The translations under genes were made by a program, and so were the position numbers. From the NCBI GenBank assembly GCA_020845575.1, contig JADLFL010000029.1:1-46352 (forward strand): a stretch of 46,352 nucleotides of DNA, given 5' to 3'. This stretch comes from Acidobacteriota bacterium (GTDB taxonomy: Bacteria; Acidobacteriota; Vicinamibacteria; Vicinamibacterales; Vicinamibacteraceae). Below are positions 15,920-25,583 of this stretch, in pieces (within the stretch, counting starts at the first letter, position 1; each line of letters starts with the position of its first letter). Under the pieces are notes generated by a model. That model had not been told where the DNA came from, made no database searches, and worked only from the letters and a program-made list of their open reading frames with translations.

Positions 15920-18900
15920 CTACTGCAGCTTCGTGGCGAGCGCGTTGGTGCCGGCGGCCCATTTGACGCCGGCCGCGTCGGAGTACATCGCGCGCTCCAC
16001 GACGATCTGTGCGGGTGCGCCGCCGAGGCTCTCGACGATCATCCCGAACTGCTTCCCACGCGTCTCGGGGAAGTGCGCCGATGGTGCGATGTTGAAGCGC
16101 GTGTTGGCGGCCACGTCGAAGTCGCGCGACAGCGGCGCCGTGCCGTCCTCGAAGAGGACCGTCGCGCGGATCACGCCCGCAAAGGGTGACGTGTTGGCGA
16201 TGAGCACATAGGTCTCCGCCTTGCGCGGACCGCCCACTTCTCCTTCGGCCAGCGCCCAGCGTGTGCCCGTGGATGTCTCACCAGGGCTGTTGTGCGCCTC
16301 CTGCCAGGTGTTGGACGTGGGCCCCGGCCACCACATCGACCGCTCGACGATGATCGGCACGTCGTTGAGGGACGTGATGCGCGTGGACACCGCGGCGTCG
16401 GCCAGCGCCGCGTCCTCCCTGTCGACCCAGATGTTGAAGCGGCTGTTGCCGGCCACACGATAGGTCTTGGTGATCACCTGTCCGGTCTCGAGCAGGAAGT
16501 CGGCCTGGATGTCCGCGGCGTCGGCCTGCGGGTTCGCCACGAGGATGAACAGATCGAAATAGTTGCCGGTCGCGCCCTCGGCGAGGAACCACTGCGTCGA
16601 CGGTGCCGTGACGCCCGCGCTCTCGTGACCGGCCCCGAGGGGCTTGCCCGGCTGATCGAGGTACATCGCGCGCTCGGCGATGATCGGGACGCCGTTGGTG
16701 GACTCGACGATGGCCGAGAGCTCCGCTTTCGCGAGCGTGGCCAGCGCCGGCTTGGTGCGGCCCTCGCTGTTCACCCAGATGTTGAAGCGGCTCTCCGCGT
16801 TCACCGTGTAGTACTCGACGAGCGGCGCGCCCGTCGGCAACAGATAGGTGACCTTGACCTGCGCGGGCTGCGCGTTGGGGTTCTGAATCAGGTAGAAGAG
16901 GTTGAACGTCCCGATCGTCGCCCCTTCCGCGAAGTACCAGCGCGTCGCCGTGCGCGTGAGGATGCCACGCTCGGCGTGACTGCCGTACGCACCGTCGCCC
17001 CACGTCATCGTGCGATCGGCCACCACCGGCACGTCGGCTTCGATGAGCGTGGAGAACTCCGCCGCTTCCAGGCCGGGCACCTGCGCGACGTCGATCGTCG
17101 TCCGGCTCAGCGCGGGGAGCACACGATAGTCACGAATCGTCACGCCATCGTTGCGCTGGAACCGCGTGAGGACGAGGGCGGGCTGCGCCGACGGATTGGC
17201 GATGGCCAGACGCGTGGTGAAGAACGCGCCCGTCGCGCCCTCGGCGAGATAGGTGATCACGAAGCCGCGCGGATGCGTGCCGTCCTGCATTTCCTGGACG
17301 TTCGTGCGTCCGTCCCCGTCGGGATCGTCGTTGGGTCCAGAGCCTGGTCCGCCGAAAGGATCCAGCCCGTATTTCATCTCGAAGTCGTTGGGCAGTCCAT
17401 CGCCGTCGGCATCACCGGATGGCTCCAGCGTCGGCAGGCTCACGTTGGCCGACGCGGTGTTGTTGGCCGCCACGGGATCGAGCACGGCAGCGGCAACCGT
17501 CGCCGTGTTGGTGATCTGCTGGCCCGGCGTCGTGGCCAGCACCTTCGCCACGATCTGGATCGTGGCCGTGGCGCCGGGCGCGAGCTGCGCGAACGACACG
17601 GTGCGGTTGTTGCCGGTGCCTCCGCAGATGCCGCCGAGGTTCGACGTGCATCCGACGAACGCGAGACCGGCCGGCAGGTTGTCGGTGACGACCACGCCCG
17701 ACGCCGGATCGGGACTCGGGTTGACCACCTGCAGCGTGAACGTGACGTTCTGGTTGGGCAAGCGGACCGCGGCATCGGCGTGCTTGGTGATCGACAGGTC
17801 GACGGCGTATCCGAGCTTCTGCAGTACCGCGTCACGGTCGCCGCCACCATACGTCGTCTGGAACGGGTTCACGCGGCGGAAGGCGTCGAGCCTCACCGGG
17901 TTGCTCTCCGAATACCAGGTCGCGTCGTTGGTGGTGCCGCCGAGATACGTCTCGCCCGCGGCGTTGACGGCGATCGCGTAGAGCGCCTGGCCGTTCGTGT
18001 TGGATCCGAGATAGCTCGAGAACACGAACGCCGTGCCTGCGGCGTTGAGGATCTGCACGTAGGGCGGCTGCTGCCTGATGGTGGTCTGCACGGCGCCGAT
18101 CATCGGCAGGTCCGTCGAACGTGTGGAACCCGTCACGTGTACGCGACCCTGGGTGTCGACGGCGAGGTCCTGCACGTCGTCGTAGTTGTTGCCGCCCGTG
18201 AAGGTGGCATACACGCGCGAGTCCGCGCCTGTCCTGGTGAGATCGAGCTTGATCACGAAGCCGTCCCACGGCTCCTGCCCGAAACCCACGGGCGCGTTCA
18301 CGGTGCGCGCCGCGCCGGCCGTCACGGGGAAGTCGGTGTACGAACGCGTCTCGCCACCCACGTATACGAACCCGGCGGCGTCGATGTCGAGGGCGTACAC
18401 GTGATCCGTACTGGTGCCGGAGATGTAGGTCGAGTACAGCAGACCGGCGGTGCCGGCCACGTTGGTGTCGATCTGGCTCACGAAACCGTCGACGCTGTTG
18501 CCGAGCCGCGCCGCGAAGCCGTTCTTCACGGGGACGTCGCCAGTGACGGTGTCACTGCCGAACGTCACCTTGCCGTTGCCGTTGGCGACGATGTCGCCGC
18601 GGTTGGTCATGTCGCCCTGGCTGCCGCCGAAGTACGTGGAGTACAGCAGCGCGCCGGCCGGCGAGTACCGCTGCACGAACACGTCGTCGCTTCCCCAGCG
18701 CGTGGTGCGATACGCGTTGGCCGTCGTCACGAAGCCGTGCGTCGTGGTGTCCGACGCCGTCTTGCCGATCACGTAGATGTTGCCCTGCGCGTCGACGTCC
18801 ACGCCCGTCGCCGCTTCGCGATGCGTGCCACCGATGAACGTCGCGTAGCCGAGCGACCCGTCGGCTTCGAGACGCGCGAGAAAGGCGTCAGGCTGCGGGC

Positions 18901-20080
18901 TGGTCGCGTCGTAGGCATATGTGCCGTCGGCGGCGTCGGGCGTCACCGGAAAGTCGGCGGACGCCGTGTCGCCGACGATGAAGACGCGGCCCTGTGCGTC
19001 GACCTCCAGCGCGCCAGGTGTGTAGGACCAGCTCGCCTCGTGGCCGCTGCCGCCGAGCAACGTCGAGTACACGAGAGCGGTGCCGGCGGGATTGAACTTC
19101 GAGACGAAGTAGTCGGTCGGATAGAGACCGCCATTGCTCGGCGTGCCCGCGCGCTGCGGCTGGTGGGCGCCGGGCGTGGTCGGGAAACCGGCCTTGTCGG
19201 CGCTGTAGCCGAGCACGTAGATGAAGCCGTTGGCGTCCACCTTCATCGCGAGGATGACTTCCTCGCTCGCACCGCCGAACCATGTCGAGTACACGAGCAC
19301 GGGATCGATGACCAGAGGCAGCGACTCGTCATACGCGCCCACGGTGAAGCCGACACGACGTGAGGCGGCATCCCAGGTGAAGGCGCTCTCGACAGGTGTG
19401 CGAACGCCGGCGCGCTCCTGGTACGCGATTGGCGCGCGCTGGCGGAGTTCGCGATCGCCGACGTGCACGAGCAGGTCGCCCGTCCCTGCGTCGATGGTCA
19501 CGCTGTCGGCACCGTCGACGATCATGCCGGCGTCGCCGGGATTGGCGCCCGGGGCGATGATGAAGTCGTACTCGAGCTGCTGCTGATTGCCGTAGTACAC
19601 GACGTCGATGCCGGGCTTCACCTGCGACGCCACCACGCGGCCATACGTGCGGATGTCGCGCCGCCACGGCCCGCGCCCGCCAAGATAGCGATGCACGACG
19701 CCGGCCTGGACATCGTCACCGGCGAGCGACGCCGCGCCCGTGGCGCCGTCGACGGTGAACGTGACGTCTGCCGATCGGCCGTCGTGACCCGCCAGCGCGA
19801 GCGTGGCGCCTGCCGGTGTCACGGCGACGGTGTAGCCCTGACCGCGCGCCAGGAACGACGACGTGCCCGCGTCGGGGTGCGCTTCGAAGTGCATGGGTAC
19901 GGCGCCGAATCCCGCCGCCGTGCGCGACGACACGGGCTCGGTGGCTGCCGGAGTGAGTGGACGATCGCCCGCCGCGAAGACGATGTGCGCCGAACGCACG
20001 GGCGTCAGTGCCGTGGCGGCCAGCAGCGACGCGACGAGCGCCGAGCCGGTACGGATGAAGGATGAATACGTGCTGTGCAT
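15920..20080 (-). CDS. Large exported SBBP-repeat / DUF11 / TSP3-like surface protein
   Basis: 1386 residues with an N-terminal signal-like segment. Residues about 60-250 form the beta-rich domain that precedes SBBP repeats in homologues (DVVYYGNQQQLEYDFIIAPGA). Residues about 260-760 hold SBBP beta-propeller repeats (LVYSTWFGG, LVYSTLLGGSGHE, LGYATFIGGTHRE, LYSTYFGG). A DUF11 domain follows at about 760-880 (DLSITKHADAAVRLPNQNV). Then a calcium-binding TSP3-like segment (GDADGDGLPNDFEMKYGLDP; DDPDGDGRTNVQEMQDG), and last four divergent repeats of about 105 residues, each with a Y/W..AEGA.G motif and a FNIWV-type strand. ATG at 20080 with GGGAG seven bases before. Likely surface or secreted, perhaps adhesive; no enzyme site seen. 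Confidence 0.9.
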   Translation of the reverse strand: MHSTYSSFIRTGSALVASLLAATALTPVRSAHIVFAAGDRPLTPAATEPVSSRTAAGFGAVPMHFEAHPDAGTSSFLARGQGYTVAVTPAGATLALAGHDGRSADVTFTVDGATGAASLAGDDVQAGVVHRYLGGRGPWRRDIRTYGRVVASQVKPGIDVVYYGNQQQLEYDFIIAPGANPGDAGMIVDGADSVTIDAGTGDLLVHVGDRELRQRAPIAYQERAGVRTPVESAFTWDAASRRVGFTVGAYDESLPLVIDPVLVYSTWFGGASEEVILAMKVDANGFIYVLGYSADKAGFPTTPGAHQPQRAGTPSNGGLYPTDYFVSKFNPAGTALVYSTLLGGSGHEASWSYTPGALEVDAQGRVFIVGDTASADFPVTPDAADGTYAYDATSPQPDAFLARLEADGSLGYATFIGGTHREAATGVDVDAQGNIYVIGKTASDTTTHGFVTTANAYRTTRWGSDDVFVQRYSPAGALLYSTYFGGSQGDMTNRGDIVANGNGKVTFGSDTVTGDVPVKNGFAARLGNSVDGFVSQIDTNVAGTAGLLYSTYISGTSTDHVYALDIDAAGFVYVGGETRSYTDFPVTAGAARTVNAPVGFGQEPWDGFVIKLDLTRTGADSRVYATFTGGNNYDDVQDLAVDTQGRVHVTGSTRSTDLPMIGAVQTTIRQQPPYVQILNAAGTAFVFSSYLGSNTNGQALYAIAVNAAGETYLGGTTNDATWYSESNPVRLDAFRRVNPFQTTYGGGDRDAVLQKLGYAVDLSITKHADAAVRLPNQNVTFTLQVVNPSPDPASGVVVTDNLPAGLAFVGCTSNLGGICGGTGNNRTVSFAQLAPGATATIQIVAKVLATTPGQQITNTATVAAAVLDPVAANNTASANVSLPTLEPSGDADGDGLPNDFEMKYGLDPFGGPGSGPNDDPDGDGRTNVQEMQDGTHPRGFVITYLAEGATGAFFTTRLAIANPSAQPALVLTRFQRNDGVTIRDYRVLPALSRTTIDVAQVPGLEAAEFSTLIEADVPVVADRTMTWGDGAYGSHAERGILTRTATRWYFAEGATIGTFNLFYLIQNPNAQPAQVKVTYLLPTGAPLVEYYTVNAESRFNIWVNSEGRTKPALATLAKAELSAIVESTNGVPIIAERAMYLDQPGKPLGAGHESAGVTAPSTQWFLAEGATGNYFDLFILVANPQADAADIQADFLLETGQVITKTYRVAGNSRFNIWVDREDAALADAAVSTRITSLNDVPIIVERSMWWPGPTSNTWQEAHNSPGETSTGTRWALAEGEVGGPRKAETYVLIANTSPFAGVIRATVLFEDGTAPLSRDFDVAANTRFNIAPSAHFPETRGKQFGMIVESLGGAPAQIVVERAMYSDAAGVKWAAGTNALATKLQ

Positions 20081-20336
20081 GAATGCTCCCGAGATGCCGA
20101 GGGACGTACCCGCGGTGTTCGTCGGAGTCGCCACGCCAGTGGGTATGAGTCGAACGACTGGCGCGGTCCCGCGTATGAACCGGCCTCGTAGACGGACGCA
20201 AACAGCGCGAAGTTCAGAGGAAAATTTGCGATCCGACGTGTTCGGTCGACACGTGATCGACGTTGGTCGGCGCAGCGAGGCAGGGCGTGGTTCCCACCGC
20301 GCGAAACGTGACAGCCGGTATACTGCGCGACGTCCC
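20081..20336. promoter_or_regulatory. Divergent promoter region between the SBBP gene and the ferritin-like gene
   Basis: Holds the promoters of both flanking genes. TATACT at 20319-20324 resembles a -10 box for the rightward gene, with a start codon only 13 bases after it, so a short or leaderless leader would result. It directly follows a block, CCCACCGCGCGAA then TGACAGCCG, that also occurs near 2138 in this window. Confidence 0.4.
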
Positions 20337-21758
20337 ATGCGCAGTGCACCGTCGCCCGTCTCCGGACTGCCCCCGATGGCCGGACTCTGCTCCGTCGAGC
20401 AGGCGACGGCGCCGGGCCTGAGCGTCGACGTCACCGTCGACCGCCTCAAGCGCATCCACGCCGTGGCGCGAACCGCGCACGGCGTGCTCGTGGCGCGCAT
20501 CACCAGCGAGCCGCAGTACGAGCTGAAGATGCTCTACAGCCACCACGCGTGGCTGCTCGCCGAACTCGTGACGGCGATCCGCCGGCGCGTCGGCGAGATG
20601 CGCGAGCCGCCGCTCGGCCTCGAGGATCCGCCACCGTCGGCGCTGCAATTGGCGCTGGACGAACTGGCCGCGGCCCCCGACGCCACGCACCTCTGTGCTG
20701 CGCTCTACACCGTACTGCTGCCGGCCGTCGACGATGCCTGCGCGACGCTGCTGGCGAGCGCCCACCCGCTGGCCGATGCGCCGACGCGCCACCTGCTCCG
20801 CCATGCGCGACTGGATCTCGCGGACGTGCTGGCGTCCGGCATCAGGGCCGCCACGGCGCTCGCCGCGATCGAGGAACCCTCCTCGCCCTGGCTCGACGAA
20901 CTCCGCGCGGCGCTCGAGGCATCCGGCGGGCTCGACGGCACGATCGCGCATCCACCCGAGTGTCCGTCGCCGCGGTTCTCGCAGACGCCACGTCCGTTCG
21001 ATCCGCTGCCGCGGCGCGACGCGCGGTTCGCCGATCCGTACAACATGGGCGTGAACGCGGAAGCGTTCATCTACGAATCGTCGTTCCCTGCCGGACCCAA
21101 GCTGCTGATGCTCGCCTACAAGCGGCTCCGCGAAATCGACGTCCCCGAGATGATGGCCAGCATCATCGTCGAGACGACGGGCAAGCCGTGGGCGTACGTC
21201 CACGACATGACGCGGCAACTGTGGGACGAGGCGCGCCACGCGATGATGGGCGAGGCGCTGTTTGCGGAACTCGGCGTGGACTGGCCATCGCACGTGCGCG
21301 TGAACTTCACGTGGTCGCTCGGGTTGAACACGCAGCTCGACGCCCTCGATCGCCACGCGGTGCTGTACTTCATAGAGCAGGGCCTGATGCCGCGCCACGG
21401 CAAGCGCTACGAGTGGGAGGTCGCGCAGGCGGCGGGCTCGGCGCTGGCGATCACGTTCCAGGACTACGACTGGGCCGACGAAGTCCTCCACGCGCGCATC
21501 GGCAAGCAGTGGTACGTTTCGGCGATGCCGAGTCAGGCCAAGGCGCTCGAGGCCGGAGACCGCGCGTGGTCGCGCGTGCTCATGGACTGGACCGCGTGGC
21601 AGCGCGACGGGCTCACGCAGCACGAGAACTGGTGGCCGGCGCTCTACGAGGATGCCTGCCGCCGCCTTGGCTGGACGCACGATCCGCGCGTGGCCAGCTT
21701 CGCGACGTCGTACGCGGACCAACGCGCCGACCTCAGGTCGGTGAGCCAATCAGGATAG
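20337..21758 (+). CDS. Ferritin-like diiron protein of unknown function
   Basis: 473 residues, no signal peptide. The C-terminal half looks like a ferritin-like four-helix diiron domain. A glutamate in ASIIVETTGKPW is followed by WDEARHAMMGE (ExxH), and a second set, FQDYDWADEVLHARIGK (again ExxH), comes about 130 residues later. The N-terminal half is helical and unrecognised. Such domains hold two iron atoms and serve as oxidases, oxygenases or iron stores; which applies is unknown. It is followed after eight bases by glpF and then glpK, so an operon with glycerol genes is likely. A later methionine at 20376 could also be the start. Confidence 0.8.
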   Translation: MRSAPSPVSGLPPMAGLCSVEQATAPGLSVDVTVDRLKRIHAVARTAHGVLVARITSEPQYELKMLYSHHAWLLAELVTAIRRRVGEMREPPLGLEDPPPSALQLALDELAAAPDATHLCAALYTVLLPAVDDACATLLASAHPLADAPTRHLLRHARLDLADVLASGIRAATALAAIEEPSSPWLDELRAALEASGGLDGTIAHPPECPSPRFSQTPRPFDPLPRRDARFADPYNMGVNAEAFIYESSFPAGPKLLMLAYKRLREIDVPEMMASIIVETTGKPWAYVHDMTRQLWDEARHAMMGEALFAELGVDWPSHVRVNFTWSLGLNTQLDALDRHAVLYFIEQGLMPRHGKRYEWEVAQAAGSALAITFQDYDWADEVLHARIGKQWYVSAMPSQAKALEAGDRAWSRVLMDWTAWQRDGLTQHENWWPALYEDACRRLGWTHDPRVASFATSYADQRADLRSVSQSG

Positions 21759-21766
21759 GAACAGCG

Positions 21767-22519
21767 ATGCGTGAAGCCCTGGCCGAGTTCTTCGGCACGA
21801 CCATCCTCCTCACCTTCGGCCTCGGCGTCGTCGCGCAGACGGTCCTCAGCAGCGGGGGCGCGGGCAGTCCGCTCTCGATCCATCTGTGCTGGGGCATCGC
21901 CGTCATCCTCGGCGTCTATGCGTCGGCGGGCGTGAGCGGGGGGCACCTCAATCCGGCCGTCACGCTGGCGCTGGCGCTGCGACGCGGGTTTCCGTGGAAC
22001 CGCGTGGGTCCGTACGTGATCGCACAGGTGCTCGGCGCGTTCGCGGGCGCCACGATCGTGTACCTCACGTATCACGAGGCATTCGCGGCCTTCGACGGCG
22101 GCGTGCGCCAGATCGCCGGCGCACAGGGCACGGCCGGCATCTTCGCGACATACCCCGCCGCGTATCTCTCCACGTTCGGCGGCTTCATCGATCAGGTCGT
22201 CGGCACCGCACTGCTGGTGGCCGCCGTCTTCGCGCTCACCGACTCACAGAACGCGCCGCCGCAGGCAGGCCTCGTGCCCGTGCTCGTCGGCGTCACGGTG
22301 ATGGGCATCGGCATGGCCTTCGGCGTCAACGCGGGCTACGCCATCAACCCCGCGCGCGATTTCGGCCCACGCCTGTTCACGGCCCTCGCCGGCTGGGGCC
22401 CCGGAGTCTTCACCGCCGCGAACAGCTACTTCTGGGTCCCCATCATCGCCCCCTGCGTCGGCGCGGTCCTCGGCGGCACCTTGTACGACCTGTGCATCAC
22501 CCAGCGCCGTCAGGCATGA
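21767..22519 (+). CDS. glpF: Aquaglyceroporin (glycerol uptake facilitator)
   Basis: 250 residues and six membrane helices plus two half-helices. Both NPA boxes are present, GGHLNPAVT in the first half and [11 protein letters not shown] in the second; the NPARD form with Asp after Arg is typical of glycerol-conducting GlpF as opposed to water-only aquaporins. It admits glycerol across the inner membrane for phosphorylation by the glycerol kinase encoded just downstream. ATG at 21767 has AGGA at eight bases; it follows the ferritin-like gene by eight bases. Confidence 0.95.
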   Translation: MREALAEFFGTTILLTFGLGVVAQTVLSSGGAGSPLSIHLCWGIAVILGVYASAGVSGGHLNPAVTLALALRRGFPWNRVGPYVIAQVLGAFAGATIVYLTYHEAFAAFDGGVRQIAGAQGTAGIFATYPAAYLSTFGGFIDQVVGTALLVAAVFALTDSQNAPPQAGLVPVLVGVTVMGIGMAFGVNAGYAINPARDFGPRLFTALAGWGPGVFTAANSYFWVPIIAPCVGAVLGGTLYDLCITQRRQA

Positions 22520-22559
22520 CGCCGTCCCGAGCCGCAAGCCCTCAGCCCTGAGCCCCCAC

Positions 22560-24047
22560 ATGTCCGTCATCCTCGCTCTCGATCAAGGCACCACATCAAG
22601 TCGCGCGATCGTGTTCGGCCGCGATGGCCGCGTCATCGCGCAGGCACAGCAGGAGTTCCCGCAGATCTTCCCCGGACCCGCGCTCGTCGAGCACGACCCG
22701 GAGGCGATCTGGTCGTCGCAGATCGCCGTCGCCAGGGAGGCGATCGCGAAGGCCGGCCTCACCTCTTCCGACGTTGCCGCCATCGGCATCGCCAATCAGC
22801 GCGAGACGACGGTGCTGTGGGAGAAGGCGACGGGCAAGCCCGTGGCCAACGCCATCGTGTGGCAGAGCCGCGTGAGCGCGGGCATCTGCGACAGGCTCAA
22901 GGCGCAGGGACACGAAGCCACGATTCGCGCGAAGACGGGACTCGTGGTCGATGCCTACTTCTCGGGCACGAAAGTGAAGCACCTGCTCGACACGCACGAA
23001 GGACTGCGCGCGCGGGCGGGCCGCGGCGAGGTCCTGTTCGGCACGATCGAGACGTTCCTGCTGTGGCGCCTGTCGGGCGGTACGCTCCATGTGACGGATG
23101 TGAGCAACGCGTCGCGCACGCTGATGTTCAACATCCACACGCTCGACTGGGACGATGAGCTGCTGGCGCTGCTCGACGTGCCGCGCGAGATGCTGCCGGA
23201 GATCCGCAGCAACAGCGAGGTGTACGGCGAGACGACGGCGGACCTGTTCGGCACGTCGATTCCCCTGGCCGGTGCCGTGGGCGATCAGCAGGCGGCGCTG
23301 TTCGGCCAGGCCTGCTTCGAGCCGGGCAGCGCGAAGAACACGTACGGGACGGGCTGCTTCCTGCTGATGAACACCGGGTCGACACCAGCGCCGTCGCAGA
23401 ACGGCCTGCTCACGACCGTCGGCTGGAAGCGCGGACGCGAGGTGACGTACGCGCTCGAAGGCGCGGTGTTCATCGCCGGCGCCGTCGTCCAGTGGTTGCG
23501 CGACGGCCTGAAGCTGATTCCGACGTCGGCCGACGTCGAGCGATTGATGCTGGAGTCGAAGGACTCCGACGGCGTGTTGCTCGTGCCCGCGTTCGTCGGG
23601 CTCGGAGCGCCGTATTGGGATCAATACGCACGCGGCCTCATCATCGGCCTCACGCGCAACACCACGGCATCGCACCTCGCGCGCGCCGCAGTGGAATCGA
23701 TGGCGTATCAGACGCGCGACGTGCTCGACGCGATGCAGCAGGATTCAGGCATCACGCTCTCGAGCCTCAAGGTCGACGGCGGAGCCACGGCCAACGCGCA
23801 CCTGCTGCACTTCCAGGCGGATCTGCTCGGCGTCCCCGTGCGCCGCCCCGCCGTCGGCGAGACGACGGCCCTCGGAGCCGCCTACCTCGCCGGCCTTGCC
23901 GTCGGCTACTGGAACGACCTCGAGGACGTCAGACAGAACTGGGCCCTCGACCGCGAGTTCGCGCCGAGCCTCGATCAGGCCGAACGCGATCGTCTGTACG
24001 CCCGCTGGAAGCGCGCCGTCGAGCGTTCGAGGGATTGGGAGAAGTAG
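22560..24047 (+). CDS. glpK: Glycerol kinase
   Basis: 495 residues, the normal family length. FGGY-kinase motifs are complete: [15 protein letters not shown] at the N-terminus, the substrate strand [24 protein letters not shown], the DQQAALFGQ segment (phosphate loop), and [15 protein letters not shown] near the end. It makes sn-glycerol 3-phosphate from glycerol and ATP. It lies 40 bases after glpF. No glpD is seen within the window. Only weak Shine-Dalgarno sequence before the ATG at 22560. A heptanucleotide repeat array begins four bases after the stop. Confidence 0.97.
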   Translation: MSVILALDQGTTSSRAIVFGRDGRVIAQAQQEFPQIFPGPALVEHDPEAIWSSQIAVAREAIAKAGLTSSDVAAIGIANQRETTVLWEKATGKPVANAIVWQSRVSAGICDRLKAQGHEATIRAKTGLVVDAYFSGTKVKHLLDTHEGLRARAGRGEVLFGTIETFLLWRLSGGTLHVTDVSNASRTLMFNIHTLDWDDELLALLDVPREMLPEIRSNSEVYGETTADLFGTSIPLAGAVGDQQAALFGQACFEPGSAKNTYGTGCFLLMNTGSTPAPSQNGLLTTVGWKRGREVTYALEGAVFIAGAVVQWLRDGLKLIPTSADVERLMLESKDSDGVLLVPAFVGLGAPYWDQYARGLIIGLTRNTTASHLARAAVESMAYQTRDVLDAMQQDSGITLSSLKVDGGATANAHLLHFQADLLGVPVRRPAVGETTALGAAYLAGLAVGYWNDLEDVRQNWALDREFAPSLDQAERDRLYARWKRAVERSRDWEK

Positions 24048-24051
24048 GGAA

Positions 24052-24090
24052 CGGCAACCGGCAACGGGCAACCGGCACCCGGTCGCCAAC
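24052..24090. repeat. Heptanucleotide repeat array (GGCAACC type), short
   Basis: Imperfect tandem copies of GGCAACC and GGCAACG, plus one GGCACCC, directly after glpK. First member of a dispersed family seen at several loci between 24 kb and the right edge. Confidence 0.85.
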
Positions 24091-24140
24091 ATTGAGGCGT
24101 ATGGCCATCGCCCCAACCGAAGATCGGTCGCCGGTCGCCT

Positions 24141-24200
24141 GTTGCCGGGTTGCCGGGTTGCTGGTTGCCGGTTGCCGGTTGCCGGTTGCCGGTTGCCGGC
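24141..24200. repeat. Heptanucleotide repeat array, inverted orientation (GGTTGCC)
   Basis: About eight tandem copies of GGTTGCC, the reverse complement of the GGCAACC unit, with the first copies carrying an extra G (8-nt spacing). It ends 17 bases before the start of the VirJ-like gene, so it occupies that gene's promoter/leader region. It is inverted relative to the array at 24052, so the two could pair. Confidence 0.9.
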
Positions 24201-24217
24201 TATGATGGTTCCCCATC

Positions 24218-25564
24218 ATGACTGCGCTCCTGTGGCGGGCACGGAGGCGGGAGGCTGGTCGCCGGGTGGCGGTCGGGCTCGTGCTGCTGGCCGCCGCTGG
24301 CGTGGGCCTCGGCGACGATGTGCGCAGCGAGCCGGAGGCGCGACTCGGCGCCAGACAGGTGCGGCTCGATCTGCCGCATCTCGGGACCACGGCCGTCGAG
24401 ATCCCGCGCACGACGCCAACGGGTGTCGTGCTGCTCATGCACAAGGGCGCCTCGACAGCCGAACGTGCCGCGCTGGGTCAGGCCATCCCCGGCCACGTCC
24501 TGCTCGTCGATGTCGATGTGGCGCGATTCGAAGGGTCGGGCACCGGGCACGGGGCATCGGGCACCGGGGGACCACCGGCAACCGGCACCCGGCAACCGGC
24601 AACCGGGGCGGACTGCGCGACGGCGGCGGATCGGCTCGAGGACATCTCGCGGCGGGCGCAGCGCGACGCAGGGCTCACCCGCTATCACCGCCCTGTCATC
24701 GTCGCCACCGCCAGCGCGTTGCCTGTCGCGGCGACGGCGATCGCGAGCACCGTCGAGACCGCGCTTCCCGCGGCGATCGCTATCGGGGCGTCGATCGGTG
24801 ATCTCGACATGGCGTGCGCGAACGCGTCGTCTCGAACCACGCGCACACCGTCGCGATGGAGCCACGCCGCGTCGCCCCTCGCGTTGCGCGCGCCCCTCGA
24901 GCAGGCGCTGGCGCGTGCGGCAGCGGGTCCCGATCTCGATGGCTCTCCCGTGAGCCGCTGGCTCCAGCACTTCGAACTGCCGCTCACTGCCGCATGGTCG
25001 TCGCACCCACGGAGCATGCTGGTCCTGCTCTCGCCCGCGCGCGGGTGGCGTGAGCCCGAGGACGCCCTCGCGCAGCGGCTGGCCGCCGCGGGGATCCACG
25101 TCGTGGGTATCGACGCGTTGCAGTCGTTCTGGCAGCGCCGCTCCCCGAGCGACGTCGCGTTCGAATTGCGACGCCTGACCGATGCCGTTGCGGCGACGGG
25201 GTTGCCCGTGTATCTCGGCGGCCGCGAGTTCGGCGCCGAGACGATGGCGGTGGTCGGCGAGATGATGGCGCCCGATCGCCGCGTGGCCGGCATCGTGCTG
25301 GTCGACCCGGGACCGACGGCCTTCTTCGAAGTCGAGCCGCCGGCGCTGGCGCTTCGTCCCATGAGCCCGCGCGACTGGTCGACACGCGCAGCCGTCACGC
25401 GTCTCAATCGTCCGACGCTCTGCGTCACGCACCAGCCCACATCGTCTGCGGCGCTCCTGTGCGGATCGCTGTCGGGCCGTGGTCAGGCCACGCTCGCCCG
25501 CACCGCCAACACCACACCCGCTCTCGCCAAAGCCATCGCGCGCTTCGTCCTCGGCACGGGCTAG
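24218..25564 (+). CDS. VirJ/AcvB-like exported protein with an internal repeat insertion
   Basis: 448 residues. A basic N-terminus and hydrophobic stretch (VAVGLVLLAAAGVGLG) suggest export. The C-terminal about 200 residues match the VirJ/AcvB alpha/beta-hydrolase-like domain: LLSPARGWREPEDALAQRL, then IHVVGIDALQSFWQRRSPSD (VirJ family: GD.GW......A..L...G.pVVGvds.rYFW..rtP). AcvB acts in the periplasm on lipids in agrobacteria; here function is unproven. Residues about 107-131 are encoded by heptanucleotide repeats (SGTGHGASGTGG, PATGTRQPATG) and look like an inserted linker. ATG at 24218 follows another repeat array. Confidence 0.8.
   Translation: MTALLWRARRREAGRRVAVGLVLLAAAGVGLGDDVRSEPEARLGARQVRLDLPHLGTTAVEIPRTTPTGVVLLMHKGASTAERAALGQAIPGHVLLVDVDVARFEGSGTGHGASGTGGPPATGTRQPATGADCATAADRLEDISRRAQRDAGLTRYHRPVIVATASALPVAATAIASTVETALPAAIAIGASIGDLDMACANASSRTTRTPSRWSHAASPLALRAPLEQALARAAAGPDLDGSPVSRWLQHFELPLTAAWSSHPRSMLVLLSPARGWREPEDALAQRLAAAGIHVVGIDALQSFWQRRSPSDVAFELRRLTDAVAATGLPVYLGGREFGAETMAVVGEMMAPDRRVAGIVLVDPGPTAFFEVEPPALALRPMSPRDWSTRAAVTRLNRPTLCVTHQPTSSAALLCGSLSGRGQATLARTANTTPALAKAIARFVLGTG
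24536..24608 (+). repeat. Heptanucleotide repeats inside the VirJ-like coding frame
   Basis: Copies of GGGCACC/GGGCATC followed by GGCAACC/GGCACCC, out of register here and there, within the reading frame of the VirJ-like gene. The frame stays open across it. Confidence 0.85.
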
Positions 25565-25583
25565 CGTTCACGATTGCGGGCGG

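Noticed and set aside
16292..19363. 1023-codon open frame on the plus strand inside the SBBP/DUF11 gene
   Set aside because: It is the antisense of a clearly recognised gene; its composition (very rich in Arg, His, Val, Asp, Glu) is what antisense frames of high-GC genes produce, and no family is seen.
20160..20230. Possible tRNA or small RNA in the divergent region before the ferritin-like gene
   Set aside because: No cloverleaf or stable, conserved-looking fold could be drawn; treated as promoter region only.
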